Below are positions 1 to 8,621 of a stretch of 64,000 nucleotides of DNA, in pieces. Numbering within the stretch: position 1 is the first letter of the stretch; each line of letters begins with the position of its first letter. The stretch lies in assembly GCF_004011835.1 (NCBI RefSeq), contig NZ_RKLN01000006.1, forward strand, positions 186,001 to 250,000. The letters are read 5' to 3'. The translations under genes were made by a program, and so were the position numbers. Source of the stretch: Rhodococcus spongiicola (GTDB lineage: Bacteria; Actinomycetota; Actinomycetes; Mycobacteriales; Mycobacteriaceae). The notes below the pieces were generated by a model. That model had not been told where the DNA came from. It made no database searches and saw nothing but the letters and a program-made list of their open reading frames with translations.

Positions 1-579
1 TTGAATGCGAATCTGTACGCGAACTTCCTCCCATTGATCGTCCTGTTGATCACCATCGGCTACGGCGCGGGGTGCATTGCAGGCCAGAACGAGGAGGGCA
101 CCCTCGGCTTGGTCGTGACGCTGCCGCTGACCCGGAACCGGATCGCGCTCCAGAAGGTCGTCGCGATGTGCCTCGTGGCTGTGCCGGTCTCGGCGGTGGC
201 CGCCATCGTCGTGTTCGCGGGGCGCGGATTCGATCTGCAGGTCGACACGGGCGCGCTTATCGGTGTCACGATCGCGGTGCTGTTGCTGGGCATCGGATTC
301 GGAGCGCTAGCCCTGCTGATCGGCGCCCTCACCGGCAGTCGCGCGACCGCGCTCGGCATCACGGCGATGGTGGCCGCAGCCGCGTACCTGGTCAACTCGC
401 TGGCACCCGTCGTGAGCTGGATCCGTCCCGCACGGCTCGTCTCCCCGTTCTACTACGCGGTCGGCAACAACCAACTCATCGACGGTGTGTCCTTCTCCTC
501 GTTCGTAGTCCTCATCGGCATCGCCGTCGTGTTGTCGTGCGGAGCCGTGATCGCCTTCCGTCGCCTCGACGTCGACTGA
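1..579 (+). CDS. ABC-2 type transporter permease, C-terminal part
   Basis: Partial membrane component of an ABC exporter; the reading frame is open at the first base of the window, so the true start lies upstream. About 192 residues are visible, against the 250-280 usual for single-domain ABC-2 permeases. They contain four to five hydrophobic segments and a cytoplasmic loop with the pattern GQNEEGTLGLV...PLTR, which resembles the loop seen in ABC-2 permeases for antibiotic or bacitracin-type export. The partner ATPase would be expected just upstream, outside the window. The gene ends at a strong hairpin shared with the convergent repeat-protein gene. The substrate cannot be told from the sequence. 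Confidence 0.75.
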   Translation: MNANLYANFLPLIVLLITIGYGAGCIAGQNEEGTLGLVVTLPLTRNRIALQKVVAMCLVAVPVSAVAAIVVFAGRGFDLQVDTGALIGVTIAVLLLGIGFGALALLIGALTGSRATALGITAMVAAAAYLVNSLAPVVSWIRPARLVSPFYYAVGNNQLIDGVSFSSFVVLIGIAVVLSCGAVIAFRRLDVD

Positions 580-630
580 CCAGTAGTCGACCGAACCGTA
601 TCGAGACGCCTGACAAGCGGCACAAACGGG

Positions 631-664
631 GCGGCGCCGACACCCGTGTGGGTGTCGGCGCCGC
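631..664. terminator. Bidirectional hairpin terminator
   Basis: A perfect 15-bp inverted repeat (gcggcgccgacaccc and its complement) with a GTGT loop lies between two convergent genes. There is no clear T tract on either side, which is common for actinobacterial intrinsic terminators. It would stop transcription from both the ABC permease and the secreted repeat protein. Confidence 0.75.
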
Positions 665-700
665 GTCGGAAGTTAGCTGTTCAGATTACGTGACCTGCGA

Positions 701-2323
701 TCACTCGCCTCCCATGCCTCCCAGCAAGTCGGCCAGCAACTCGGCGATCACGTCGACGTCGATCGCGTCCACCAGCTTCTGGACGCTGCCGGCGAGCGCA
801 TCCTGATCCGGGCCGCCGGGATCCGGGTTGTCGGGATTCGGGTTGTCATCCGGGTTGTCGGGAATCAGGTCGCCGAGATCCAGGTCGCCCAGGCTGCCGA
901 GCGCGTTTTCACCGACCGTGACCAGTTGCTGCGTGCCGAACACTGGGGTCGGGTTGGCATCCGAAATGCACTCGCCCATGACGATGTATGGGCCGTCTTC
1001 GAGCTCCACGGTGTAGGCATTCGCGGTTCCCGGGCCCACTCGTTCGGTTTCGGGGCTCCGCCAGGTCAGGAATCCCTCCTCGTCGATCTTGGTCGGATCG
1101 TCCATGAGTTGGGTGATCTTGGCGTTTTCGAGAACGAATACGCTGCAAGTGCTGGAGGGATCGATGTTCTGGTTCACGATGGTGATGGTCAAGGTGCCGG
1201 CCTCGACGCCGGTCGTGACGGTCGGGCCTGCCAATGCGTTGGTCGCCGTGACCAGTTCCTCGGTGCCGAACAGGGTCGGGTTGCCGTCCGAAACGCATTC
1301 GCCGACAACGGCGTACTCACCGGCGGCGAGGTCGACGGTGAAGGTGCCCTCGGCTCCGGCGGCCACGCGCTCGGCTGCGTCGGTCCGGAAGGTCAGGAAT
1401 CCGGGCTCGTCGATCTTGGTCGGGTCGGCCTGGAAGTCGGGCAGCTTGGCGCTCTCGAGGACGATGATGCCGCAGGTGGCGGTCGGGTCGACGTTGGTGT
1501 TGGCGACGGTGGCCGTCAGCACGGTGTTCTCGACGGCGGTGGTGAGGGTCGGGGCTTCGAGGGTGTGGGAGCTGGTGACCAGTTGCTCGGTGCCGAACAG
1601 GGTCGGGTTGCCGTCCGAAACGCATTCGCCGACAACGGCGTACTCACCGGCGGCGAGGTCGACGGTGAAGGTGCCCTCGGCTCCGGCGGCCACGCGCTCG
1701 GCTGCGTCGGTCCGGAAGGTCAGGAATCCGGGCTCGTCGATCTTGGTCGGGTCGGCCTGGAAGTCGGGCAGCTTGGCGCTCTCGAGGACGATGATGCCGC
1801 AGGTGGCGGTCGGGTCGACGTTGGTGTTGGCGACGGTGGCCGTCAGCACGGTGTTCTCGACGGCGGTGGTGAGGGTCGGGGCTTCGAGGGTGTGGGAGCT
1901 GGTGACCAGTTGCTCGGTGCCGAACAGGGTCGGGTTGCCGTCCGAAACGCATTCGCCGACAACGGCGTACTCACCGGCGGCGAGGTCGACGGTGAAGGTG
2001 CCCTCGGCTCCGGCGGCTACGCGCTCGGCTGCGTCGGTGCGCCAGGTCAGGAATCCGGGCTCGTCGATCTTGGTCGGGTCGGCCTGGAAGTCGGGCAGCT
2101 TGGCGCTCTCGAGTGCGAAGGCGCCGCAGGTGGCGGTGGGATCGGTGTTCGGGTTGGCGACGGTGGCCGTCAGCACGGTCTCCTGCACGGAGGTCGTGAC
2201 GTTAGGAGCTTCAAGCGGGATAGTTTGGGCGGACGCGAGACTTGGTGCCGCGAGCGCCGCCAAGGCGACGGTCGCGGCACCACCTACCACGCGAGTAAGG
2301 GCCTTCCGTTTACGTAACTTCAC
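701..2323 (-). CDS. Secreted protein with four 109-residue tandem repeats
   Basis: Unknown function. The N terminus is a typical Sec signal peptide: KLRKRK, then a hydrophobic stretch ending in an AxA-type site (LASAQ). The mature part is four repeats of about 109 residues (327 bp), each with the pattern TVANxNxDPTATCG...DPTKIDEPGFLT...GEYAVVGECVSDGNPT. Each carries two cysteines that could form a disulfide. Repeats 2 and 3 appear identical at DNA level; repeat 4 is the most diverged. An Asp/Pro/Asn-rich linker and a short Leu/Gly-rich tail close the protein. An SD-like GAAAGGGG lies 6 nt before a GTG at 2323 but directly abuts the ATG at 2329, so I prefer the GTG (540 residues). I see no LPXTG motif or lipobox. 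A surface or adhesion role is possible but is inference. Confidence 0.8.
   Translation of the reverse strand: MKLRKRKALTRVVGGAATVALAALAAPSLASAQTIPLEAPNVTTSVQETVLTATVANPNTDPTATCGAFALESAKLPDFQADPTKIDEPGFLTWRTDAAERVAAGAEGTFTVDLAAGEYAVVGECVSDGNPTLFGTEQLVTSSHTLEAPTLTTAVENTVLTATVANTNVDPTATCGIIVLESAKLPDFQADPTKIDEPGFLTFRTDAAERVAAGAEGTFTVDLAAGEYAVVGECVSDGNPTLFGTEQLVTSSHTLEAPTLTTAVENTVLTATVANTNVDPTATCGIIVLESAKLPDFQADPTKIDEPGFLTFRTDAAERVAAGAEGTFTVDLAAGEYAVVGECVSDGNPTLFGTEELVTATNALAGPTVTTGVEAGTLTITIVNQNIDPSSTCSVFVLENAKITQLMDDPTKIDEEGFLTWRSPETERVGPGTANAYTVELEDGPYIVMGECISDANPTPVFGTQQLVTVGENALGSLGDLDLGDLIPDNPDDNPNPDNPDPGGPDQDALAGSVQKLVDAIDVDVIAELLADLLGGMGGE
923..2230 (-). repeat. Four tandem 327-bp coding repeats, two apparently identical
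   Basis: The coding region of the secreted protein is built of 327-bp units, roughly 923-1249, 1250-1576, 1577-1903 and 1904-2230. From about 1260 to about 2010 consecutive units match base for base, i.e. more than two units without visible difference. The 3'-most coding unit (923-1249) has diverged strongly. Such identity, synonymous positions included, implies recent duplication or ongoing homogenisation. Confidence 0.85.
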
Positions 2324-2689
2324 ATGCATCCCCTTTCAATCAAGAACCACCGGAAAGTGATCCGGTTGTTTGCAGGTGCGAGACGAAGATCACGTGTCCG
2401 CCATCGACGCTGGTCAGTCGAGCTTCACCAAGCGAACCCGGGCGAAATGGAATGGTCGGACATCGGGTCACGTTACAGTAACGACGTTTACTGGTCGATG
2501 GTTCAGCTGTGACTAAATCGGGAACTTCTGTTCATACAGAACCAGCTGGCCCGTTTTGGTGTCCGGTGTGACTGGGTAGATCGGGCAGGCCTGTCCGGTG
2601 GGCGGTTCGGATGCGCTCGTCCGGGTCGATCCGGGGCAGTACGGTGTCAGTGCGCACACGCCGCGCCGTCGACAACGCCGGAGGCACCG
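2324..2689. other. Divergent intergenic region between repeat protein and ClC channel
   Basis: About 366 bp holding the promoters of two divergent genes. The only clear structure is a perfect 13-bp palindrome at 2471-2483. I see no further convincing gene; short open frames here have no ribosome binding site. Confidence 0.5.
2471..2483. promoter_or_regulatory. Palindrome CGTTACAGTAACG, possible operator
   Basis: Perfect 6+1+6 bp inverted repeat in the divergent intergenic region, about 150 bp upstream of the repeat-protein start and 207 bp upstream of the ClC gene. Shape and size suit a dimeric regulator; the regulator is unknown. Confidence 0.35.
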
Positions 2690-3958
2690 TTGGACGGTAT
2701 CGAACATCCGCCGACGCGAGTGATCGCGCGCGACGCCGCCCTCGCGCTGGTCCTCGGTCTCGGTTGCGCGGTGGTTCCCCTCTTCGTTTTCCTCACGGTG
2801 CGTGGCGTCACCGATGTGCTGTACGTCCGAGTACCGGAGGCACTCGGGTTCGCACCCGACTCTCGAGCATGGATCTTCGGCGTGCTCACGGTCAGCGGGA
2901 TCGCGGTCGGGACGGTGGTGTGGTTGGTGCCGGGTCATGGTGGCCGCGACTCCGCGACCGCGGGTTTGATTGGGCCGCCGCCGCCCCTCCGGGCGTTGCC
3001 AAGCCTGCTGCTCGTGCTCATTCTCGCGCTCGGCGCCGGCGTCAGTCTGAGCCCGGAGAATGTCCTGATCTCAGCGAACTCGGCGCTGGCGCTGTGGATC
3101 TTCGCACGCGTGCGGCCGGATCTGGCGTCCGAAAGGATCATCGCTCTGTCCACTGCAGCGACCATCGGGGTCCAGTTCGGGACGCCTGTGGCCGCTCCGC
3201 TCGTGTACCACGAACTCACCGGGCGTCCCGTGCGCGGAAATGTGTGGGACGCACTCTTCGCGCCCTTCGTTGCGGCGGGTGTCGGCACGCTCGTGATGCA
3301 GGTCCTGGTCCGCCGCACGTTGTCGGTCGATGTTCCTCGGCACTCGTGGCCGTCGATCGGTGACGTGCTCGGCGCCGCCGTCGTGGCGACCGGAACGGCC
3401 GTGTTGCTGCTCGGTGTGGTCTACGTGTACCGGTGGCTGCACGGGATCTTCCACCGGATCAACAATCCTGTCCTCATGACCGGGATCGGTGGTGTCGTGT
3501 TGGGAGTGCTCGGTGCCCTGGGCGGCCCACAAACCATGTTCAAGGACGTCGAGGCCATGGAGTCCGCCGTCACCGAGGCGTCAGGCACTAGCGTGGCGCG
3601 GTTGATGTTGCTGGGTGGGTGCAGCTTGGCGGCCTACGCGGTAGCGGCGGCGAGCGGATTCCGCGGAGGACGTGTCGTCTCCGCCGCCGTCATCGGCGTT
3701 CAAGTCGGCGTGTTCGCGCATGCCGTGGTGCCTGCACTCCCCGGGCCCGTTGCGGTCGCATCGGCCGTGCTCGGAGCCGTCACGGTCGCGGCCCGCAGTG
3801 GCTGGCTCGGCCTCTTCCTCCCGGCGGCCGTGGTCGGTTCGGTCGCGCTGCTACCCGCGCTGGCCGTCGCGATGATCCCGGTGTGGCTGCTGGTGGCACA
3901 TCGACCGACGATGACGATTCGTCCGGCTCACCCGGAACCTCCCGGCACATCCGGATAG
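2690..3958 (+). CDS. ClC-type chloride channel/transporter family protein (YfeO-like)
   Basis: Integral membrane protein of 422 residues with about ten hydrophobic segments. Motifs fit the ClC superfamily in a divergent, YfeO-like form: PGHGGRDSAT (residues 81-90), GAGVSLSPE (115-123) at the place of the GxxGP selectivity motif, and GFRGGRVVS (323-331) at the third anion-binding motif. The family moves chloride or other small anions as channels or H+/anion antiporters. The gating glutamate of classical ClC proteins is not obvious, so mechanism and ion are uncertain. The start is TTG, chosen because GGAGG lies 5-6 nt upstream. The gene is divergent from the secreted repeat protein and is followed after 88 bp by a multicopper oxidase. 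Confidence 0.75.
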   Translation: MDGIEHPPTRVIARDAALALVLGLGCAVVPLFVFLTVRGVTDVLYVRVPEALGFAPDSRAWIFGVLTVSGIAVGTVVWLVPGHGGRDSATAGLIGPPPPLRALPSLLLVLILALGAGVSLSPENVLISANSALALWIFARVRPDLASERIIALSTAATIGVQFGTPVAAPLVYHELTGRPVRGNVWDALFAPFVAAGVGTLVMQVLVRRTLSVDVPRHSWPSIGDVLGAAVVATGTAVLLLGVVYVYRWLHGIFHRINNPVLMTGIGGVVLGVLGALGGPQTMFKDVEAMESAVTEASGTSVARLMLLGGCSLAAYAVAAASGFRGGRVVSAAVIGVQVGVFAHAVVPALPGPVAVASAVLGAVTVAARSGWLGLFLPAAVVGSVALLPALAVAMIPVWLLVAHRPTMTIRPAHPEPPGTSG

Positions 3959-4046
3959 ATTCCTCCAAAGCGCCAGGGCAGCAAGCAGTTACAGCGTAGC
4001 GTCGTGTGCGCGCGTGCCCAGGTCGACCACAGGGAGTACGAGTGAC

Positions 4047-5837
4047 ATGAGCGGAGGGATCTCGAGGCGCACCTTCAATCGCGGACTCGCGTGGACCGCC
4101 GGGGCGGTAGGGCTCGGTGCCGCGAAGTCGGCCACAGTGGGTGCACAGGACCTCGGCGACTTCGGCAGTATCGACCCCTCGAGCCCGCTGCTCTTCGCGT
4201 CACCGAGACTGGAGCCGTTCGTGGATGAGCTACCCCTCTTGCCTGTGATCACCGGATCGGAACTCGAGCTACGCGCCGCCAGCACCGTGCACCGGTTTCA
4301 CCGGGACCTGGATCCCTCGCCGACCTTGGCGTACGGCGGCATGGACTATCTCGGCCCGACGATCGAGGCGCACAGCGGCGACCCACTGACCGTCGCGTAC
4401 CGCAACGAGATCGGAGTGCACCCCCTCGCGGGCGACTTCGACACCTCCCTGCACGGCGTCACCGAACAGGACCGGACAGCGGTGCCGACGTCGATGCATC
4501 TGCATGGTGCGGTGACACCGCCGGAGCACGACGGACACCCGGCCTTCCTGCAGCGCCCCGGGCAGGGGCATGTACACCGGTACCCGAACGTCCACGAGGC
4601 CACCCAGTTCTGGTACCACGATCACGCGATGGGGATCACCCGCCTCAACGTCTACGCCGGACTCGCCGGCCTGTATCTGTTGCGCGACGAATTCGACACG
4701 GGCACAGCCGCGAACCCGTGGGGATTGCCGTCGGGCGAGTTCGAGGTGTCGCTCGTGCTGCAGGAGAAGCGCTTCACCGCGAACGGGCACCAGAGCATCC
4801 GGGCGACCCCGCTCGTGCCCCAGGGACGGTGGGACGCGGGAACGCCTGGTGACGTCGGGGTGGTGAACGGCAAGATCTGGCCGGATCTCGAGGTGGCTAG
4901 GGGAATGTACCGCCTGCGCGTGCTCAACGCCGCGTCGTTCAGCGTGTGGAATCTGTTCTTCGGCAATGGGATGCGGTTCTGGATCCTGGGAATGGAGAGT
5001 GGAATGCTGCCGGCACCGGTTCCGGCCACGCGGGTAAGGCTGGCTCCCGGCGAACGTGTCGATCTATTGGTCGATTTCGGTGCGCTCGAACCGGGTTCGA
5101 CGGTGGAGTTGCGCAACGACGAGCCGCCGCCGCTGGGAGCGTTGCAGCGTGGGGCGGGGGCGATGCCGCTGTTCTGCCGATTCCGGGCGGCCGGTGGCCG
5201 CGGCGTCTCGGGTACGGTGCCGGAGATCCTCCGCGGTGGACGCGGCCGTCCCGCCGATCTCGCGCCCATCGCGACACCCCAGGTGCAGCGGACCGTCAGC
5301 GTGATGCAGTTGCCCGACCCGTCCACCGGTGGGGTACTCATGTCACTGAACAACCTGTTGTTCGGGGACACCGACATCGAGATGCCGCGGCAGGGCACCG
5401 TCGAGCAGTGGAACATCGTCAACATCACGCCCGAGCCCCATCCGATCCACCTGCACCTGGTCAACTTTCGAATCCTCGGGCGCCAGACGATCGATGTGCC
5501 CAGCTACACACGGCGGCATCCGCCCCCACCTGTCGGTACCAGGTGGGCGCCGCCGGTCGACGAGTTCGTCACGTCCCCGGTGGTGCCGCCGGAACCGTGG
5601 GAAGCCGGGCCGAAGGACACCGTCGTGACGAATCCGGGGACCGTCACCAGGATCGTCGTGGTGTTCCCGACCGCAGACCAGCTGGGCTTCGACCCGGACG
5701 CGACCTTCGCCGCCGGCGCGGCCGCGCCATCACCACCGGCGCTGCCCCCTCCGCTGCAGGGCTACGTGTGGCACTGCCACATGCTCGACCACGAGGACCA
5801 CGACATGATGCTCGGATACCGCGTCGTGGCAGAGTGA
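4047..5837 (+). CDS. Tat-exported multicopper oxidase
   Basis: Copper enzyme of about 596 residues that oxidises phenolic, metal or pigment-type substrates with reduction of O2 to water. The N terminus carries a twin-arginine signal (SRRTFNRGLAW), so it should be exported folded. All four copper-ligand motifs are present: HLHG (His151/153), WYHDHAMG (His191/193), HPIHLH (465-470) and HCHMLDHEDHDMM (576-588), with Cys577, His582 and Met587 as type 1 ligands. Length and arrangement resemble CotA/bilirubin-oxidase/CueO-type three-domain enzymes. I take the ATG at 4047 with AGGGAG about 10 nt upstream; a GTG at 4014 in frame would add 11 residues. No copper chaperone or copper regulator is adjacent, so copper tolerance is only one possible role. 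Confidence 0.9.
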   Translation: MSGGISRRTFNRGLAWTAGAVGLGAAKSATVGAQDLGDFGSIDPSSPLLFASPRLEPFVDELPLLPVITGSELELRAASTVHRFHRDLDPSPTLAYGGMDYLGPTIEAHSGDPLTVAYRNEIGVHPLAGDFDTSLHGVTEQDRTAVPTSMHLHGAVTPPEHDGHPAFLQRPGQGHVHRYPNVHEATQFWYHDHAMGITRLNVYAGLAGLYLLRDEFDTGTAANPWGLPSGEFEVSLVLQEKRFTANGHQSIRATPLVPQGRWDAGTPGDVGVVNGKIWPDLEVARGMYRLRVLNAASFSVWNLFFGNGMRFWILGMESGMLPAPVPATRVRLAPGERVDLLVDFGALEPGSTVELRNDEPPPLGALQRGAGAMPLFCRFRAAGGRGVSGTVPEILRGGRGRPADLAPIATPQVQRTVSVMQLPDPSTGGVLMSLNNLLFGDTDIEMPRQGTVEQWNIVNITPEPHPIHLHLVNFRILGRQTIDVPSYTRRHPPPPVGTRWAPPVDEFVTSPVVPPEPWEAGPKDTVVTNPGTVTRIVVVFPTADQLGFDPDATFAAGAAAPSPPALPPPLQGYVWHCHMLDHEDHDMMLGYRVVAE

Positions 5838-5846
5838 CTCGCCGGC

Positions 5847-6617
5847 CTACCGGCTGTCGCGCTCGGCCACGTCGGCGCCGTCGTCGACCGCGATGACGCG
5901 GCCGGTCACGTGGGAGTTCTCGGGGGAGATGAGCCACGCCAACAGGGGCGCGACCTGCTCGGGCCGGACACGGCCGCGCAGTGCCGACGGGATGCAGTCG
6001 TCGATCGCTTTTCGTCCCACCTCGGTATCCAGCAGGGCGTCGATCATCGGCGCTACCAGCATTCCGGGAGCGATCGCATTCAGCCGGATACCGGCGCCCG
6101 CCCACTCGGGTGTGACGGCGGTGCGGTGGACCCAACGTGCGATCGCCGCTCTCGAAGACGAATACACCTGAGCGCCGTCGCCCTGCGTCACTGCCGTGCG
6201 GGCCGCCTCCACGGCCGCGTCCTCGTCGCCGTCGAGCGCGGCGTCGACGATCGCCGGATCCGCCGGGTGCAGTGACGCGGCCGCCGAGATCACCACGGCA
6301 CGCGGATCCGTGCCGGCCGCGAGTAGCGAACGCAGGCCCTCCAGAGTGGCCACGGTGCCGAAATAGTTGACCTTGATCGTGAGGGGATCGAACAGCGCTA
6401 CACCGGCGCACGCAACGACGCCGTCGAGGTGTCCGCCGCTGTGTTCACGCGCCTGCGCGACGAGCGCGGCCCGGCCCTGCCCGGCGCCGAGGTCGGCGGT
6501 GATGTCGGCGTCGCGCAGGTCGGCGCCGATCACGTGAGCGCTCTGATTGACCAGCAGTTCGGCGGCCGCGGCACCGACCCCGGAGGCGCTACCGGTGACA
6601 AGGTAGGTACGGGGCAT
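5847..6617 (-). CDS. Short-chain dehydrogenase, 3-alpha-hydroxysteroid-dehydrogenase-like
   Basis: NAD(P)-dependent oxidoreductase of 256 residues with a Rossmann motif TGSASGVG near the N terminus and a long insert before the active site, as in the 3-alpha-HSD/coniferyl-alcohol-dehydrogenase branch of the SDR family. The active-site segment reads VYSSSRAA, so the usual YxxxK is YxxxR; the catalytic serine region reads VISAAAS. The enzyme may have lowered or altered activity, or Arg may substitute for Lys. The start is the ATG at 6617, directly before MPRTYLVTG and with AGGA a few bases upstream; a longer frame to 6698 lacks a good ribosome site. It is convergent with the multicopper oxidase, 9 bp apart. 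Substrate unknown. Confidence 0.8.
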   Translation of the reverse strand: MPRTYLVTGSASGVGAAAAELLVNQSAHVIGADLRDADITADLGAGQGRAALVAQAREHSGGHLDGVVACAGVALFDPLTIKVNYFGTVATLEGLRSLLAAGTDPRAVVISAAASLHPADPAIVDAALDGDEDAAVEAARTAVTQGDGAQVYSSSRAAIARWVHRTAVTPEWAGAGIRLNAIAPGMLVAPMIDALLDTEVGRKAIDDCIPSALRGRVRPEQVAPLLAWLISPENSHVTGRVIAVDDGADVAERDSR

Positions 6618-6765
6618 GGTCCTGCACTTTCGGGGTCGGGGGAGCCACGGGCACGGGCGTCCGGTGCCCGTCTGTGCCACATGGCCAGTGTGTGCCAATC
6701 GGCGCCGTGACGGCTACGCCGGACGCCAGTGGACGCTCAACCGCAACCCGGAGAACTTCCTACCG

Positions 6766-6806
6766 GAGGAACATGGGCTGGAGGAACATGGGCTGGAGGA
6801 ACATGG
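6766..6806 (+). repeat. 15-bp tandem repeat carrying repeated SD-ATG modules
   Basis: The unit gaggaacatgggctg occurs twice in full (6766-6780, 6781-6795), then a partial third copy ends in gaggaacatgg (6796-6806). Each unit has an AGGA-type Shine-Dalgarno followed closely by ATG, and the unit is five codons long, so all three ATGs (6773, 6788, 6803) share one frame. Confidence 0.7.
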
Positions 6807-6919
6807 ACGCCGAACTCGGTAAGAAGTCAGGAAGATGCGCGCACTGGGTTGAAGTAGTCAACCAACCACTGAGGGCCCGCTGCGGATCGTGTCCGGACGG
6901 GTCCCCGGTCTTTCATTGA
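6803..6919 (+). CDS. Possible small protein of 38 residues
   Basis: Speculative short gene opening at the last of three in-frame, ribosome-site-preceded ATGs; starting at 6773 it would be 48 residues beginning MGWRNMGWRN. The product is MDAELGKKSGRCAHWVEVV... with three cysteines including a CGSC pair, and ends PVFH before TGA. It is not a family I recognise and could be noncoding. The only support is the unusual repeated SD-ATG arrangement upstream. Confidence 0.2.
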   Translation: MDAELGKKSGRCAHWVEVVNQPLRARCGSCPDGSPVFH

Positions 6920-7154
6920 TCGTCAGGGAAGCAGACCCCACCAGTAGACGAGAGTCGCTGCCACCCACAGAAGCAAAGTGTCCATCACCGCATCACCGCC
7001 TCCCCGGTAGTGGACGCCTCTTTCCATCATGCGCCCTCGGCACGGGAGAAGGCGACGGGTGTCGGCTGACGGGTGTCTCGACTGAACAGCCGATGAGGTG
7101 ACGATCCGGACGTTGCGAACATCCGAGCCGACGTTCGACGCGAGTTGGTCGGGT

Positions 7155-8621
7155 TCAGGGCTCGAGGAAACGCGCGAGGAACTCGATCAGCAGCCGTTCG
7201 GCGACCGGGGCCGGCAGCTCCTCGACCAGTGCGAGGATGTCGGCCTTTGGCCCGTCGAGCCCGACCTTGGGGTCGAGCCCCGCCAGGGCGAGGACACCCG
7301 CGCTGATCTCACTGGTGAGATTCGCGGGGTCGATGTTTGCCGCTGCTGCGACGAACTCGGTCGGTGCGCTCGCGCCGGCGACGCCGCGGGTGCGGTCGGC
7401 AGCCTTGGTCAACGAGGCCACCAGGTCGTCGACGACGGCCTCGGTGACCGGTGTGATCGTCAAATGGGTAGTGCGGGGCAGCACTGTTCCGTCGGACTGG
7501 ACGTGGCGCGGCTGCGGCTGCAACGCCCAACCGTCGTCCCCGGCGGCGTCGGACCAGCGGTGCGGATCCACGCGGCGTTCGGCGGGCACCTGCTCGTCCG
7601 CAGCAACGGCCAGCAGGGGGCCGACCGGGTCGCCGACAACCCTCAGCCCCTCGATCCGGTCGAACGCCTCTCGGATCCTGCCCGTCGCGCGAACCATCGG
7701 AGCCACCAAGTCCCGGAAACCTTTCTGGCCCAACGCCTGTGCAACCGCCCAGCCGGCCGCGATCGGCATCGCGCTGCGGGATCCGAGCAGGGTGGGGTTG
7801 ACCACCGCGTAGCCGGGCCAGCGGGTGGTCGCGAACCAGTGCGTTCGGTGCCGGTCACGGTCGCGAAAGAGCAGCAGCGAGACGCCCTTGGGGGCGTAGC
7901 CGTACTTGTGCAGGTCCACGGACAGGCTCGACACCCCCGGCACCGTCAGATCCCAACGACGGTTCTCCGAGTCCGGCCACCACGGCAGCACCCAGCCGCC
8001 GATGCAGCCGTCGACGTGCAACGCGACCTCGCGTGCCGCACAAACGGCCGCGATCTCGGCGATCGGGTCGAGCGCGCCGTGCGGATACGACGGGGCGCTC
8101 GCGACCACGAGCGCGACGTCGGGGGACAGGTCCGCGGCGACGTCGTCCGGGCGCAGCCGCGCGGTGATGGGATCGACCGGCAGCACTTTCAGGCGTAGAT
8201 CGAGGTGGTACGCCGCTTTGTGGAACGCGGCATGGGCGGTCGACCCGATCAGCAGTGTCGGGCGGTGCTCGGCACCGGTACGGGCTCGCCAGGTGTCGCG
8301 CGCGGATTTCACGGCGAGCATGCAACTTTCGGTGCCGCCACTGGTGACGCTGCCGATAACGTCCGGGTCGCCGCCGGCGAGCACGTCGCGACCGAGTGCC
8401 ACAAGATCGCGCTCCATCGCCGCAATCGACGGAAAAGTGGTGGGATCCAACCCGTTCAGTGGTTGCGCCCGGAGTGCGGCAGAACCCGCTAGGTCGGACA
8501 GTTCGGCAATGCCGGAGTCGTAGACGTACGACAGCAGCCGGCCGCCCGACGTCGGGGCATCCGATGCGCGCAGCCCGTCCAGGCGGGAGAGGATTTCGGT
8601 GGGATCGAGCTCGAACTTCAT
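7155..8621 (-). CDS. PLP-dependent lyase/decarboxylase, sphingosine-1-phosphate-lyase-like
   Basis: Pyridoxal-phosphate enzyme of 488 residues, fold type I. Landmarks are TSGGTES (residues 93-99, phosphate binding), HVDGCIGG (202-209, Asp204 contacting the cofactor nitrogen) and SVDLHKYGYAPKG, where Lys239 should form the Schiff base. This combination matches the sphingosine-1-phosphate lyase and group II decarboxylase relatives; bacterial members act on long-chain-base phosphates or on aromatic and amino-acid substrates. The C-terminal 100 residues are an extra helical segment. The gene overlaps the upstream transporter gene by 4 bp, so the two are very likely co-translated. Actual substrate is unknown. 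Confidence 0.8.
   Translation of the reverse strand: MKFELDPTEILSRLDGLRASDAPTSGGRLLSYVYDSGIAELSDLAGSAALRAQPLNGLDPTTFPSIAAMERDLVALGRDVLAGGDPDVIGSVTSGGTESCMLAVKSARDTWRARTGAEHRPTLLIGSTAHAAFHKAAYHLDLRLKVLPVDPITARLRPDDVAADLSPDVALVVASAPSYPHGALDPIAEIAAVCAAREVALHVDGCIGGWVLPWWPDSENRRWDLTVPGVSSLSVDLHKYGYAPKGVSLLLFRDRDRHRTHWFATTRWPGYAVVNPTLLGSRSAMPIAAGWAVAQALGQKGFRDLVAPMVRATGRIREAFDRIEGLRVVGDPVGPLLAVAADEQVPAERRVDPHRWSDAAGDDGWALQPQPRHVQSDGTVLPRTTHLTITPVTEAVVDDLVASLTKAADRTRGVAGASAPTEFVAAAANIDPANLTSEISAGVLALAGLDPKVGLDGPKADILALVEELPAPVAERLLIEFLARFLEP

Larger units (their letters stand above)
6618..7154. other. Gene-poor region with 15-bp tandem repeats
   Basis: About 537 bp between two minus-strand genes. 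It contains the 15-bp repeat at 6766-6806 and a possible very short plus-strand reading frame described separately. Nothing else recognisable; no RNA gene seen. Confidence 0.4.

Noticed and set aside
926-2360. Long open frames opposite the secreted repeat protein (up to about 460 codons)
   Set aside because: They mirror the 327-bp repeats, have no ribosome site, and arise from high GC with few stops; the minus-strand frame has a signal peptide and sensible composition.
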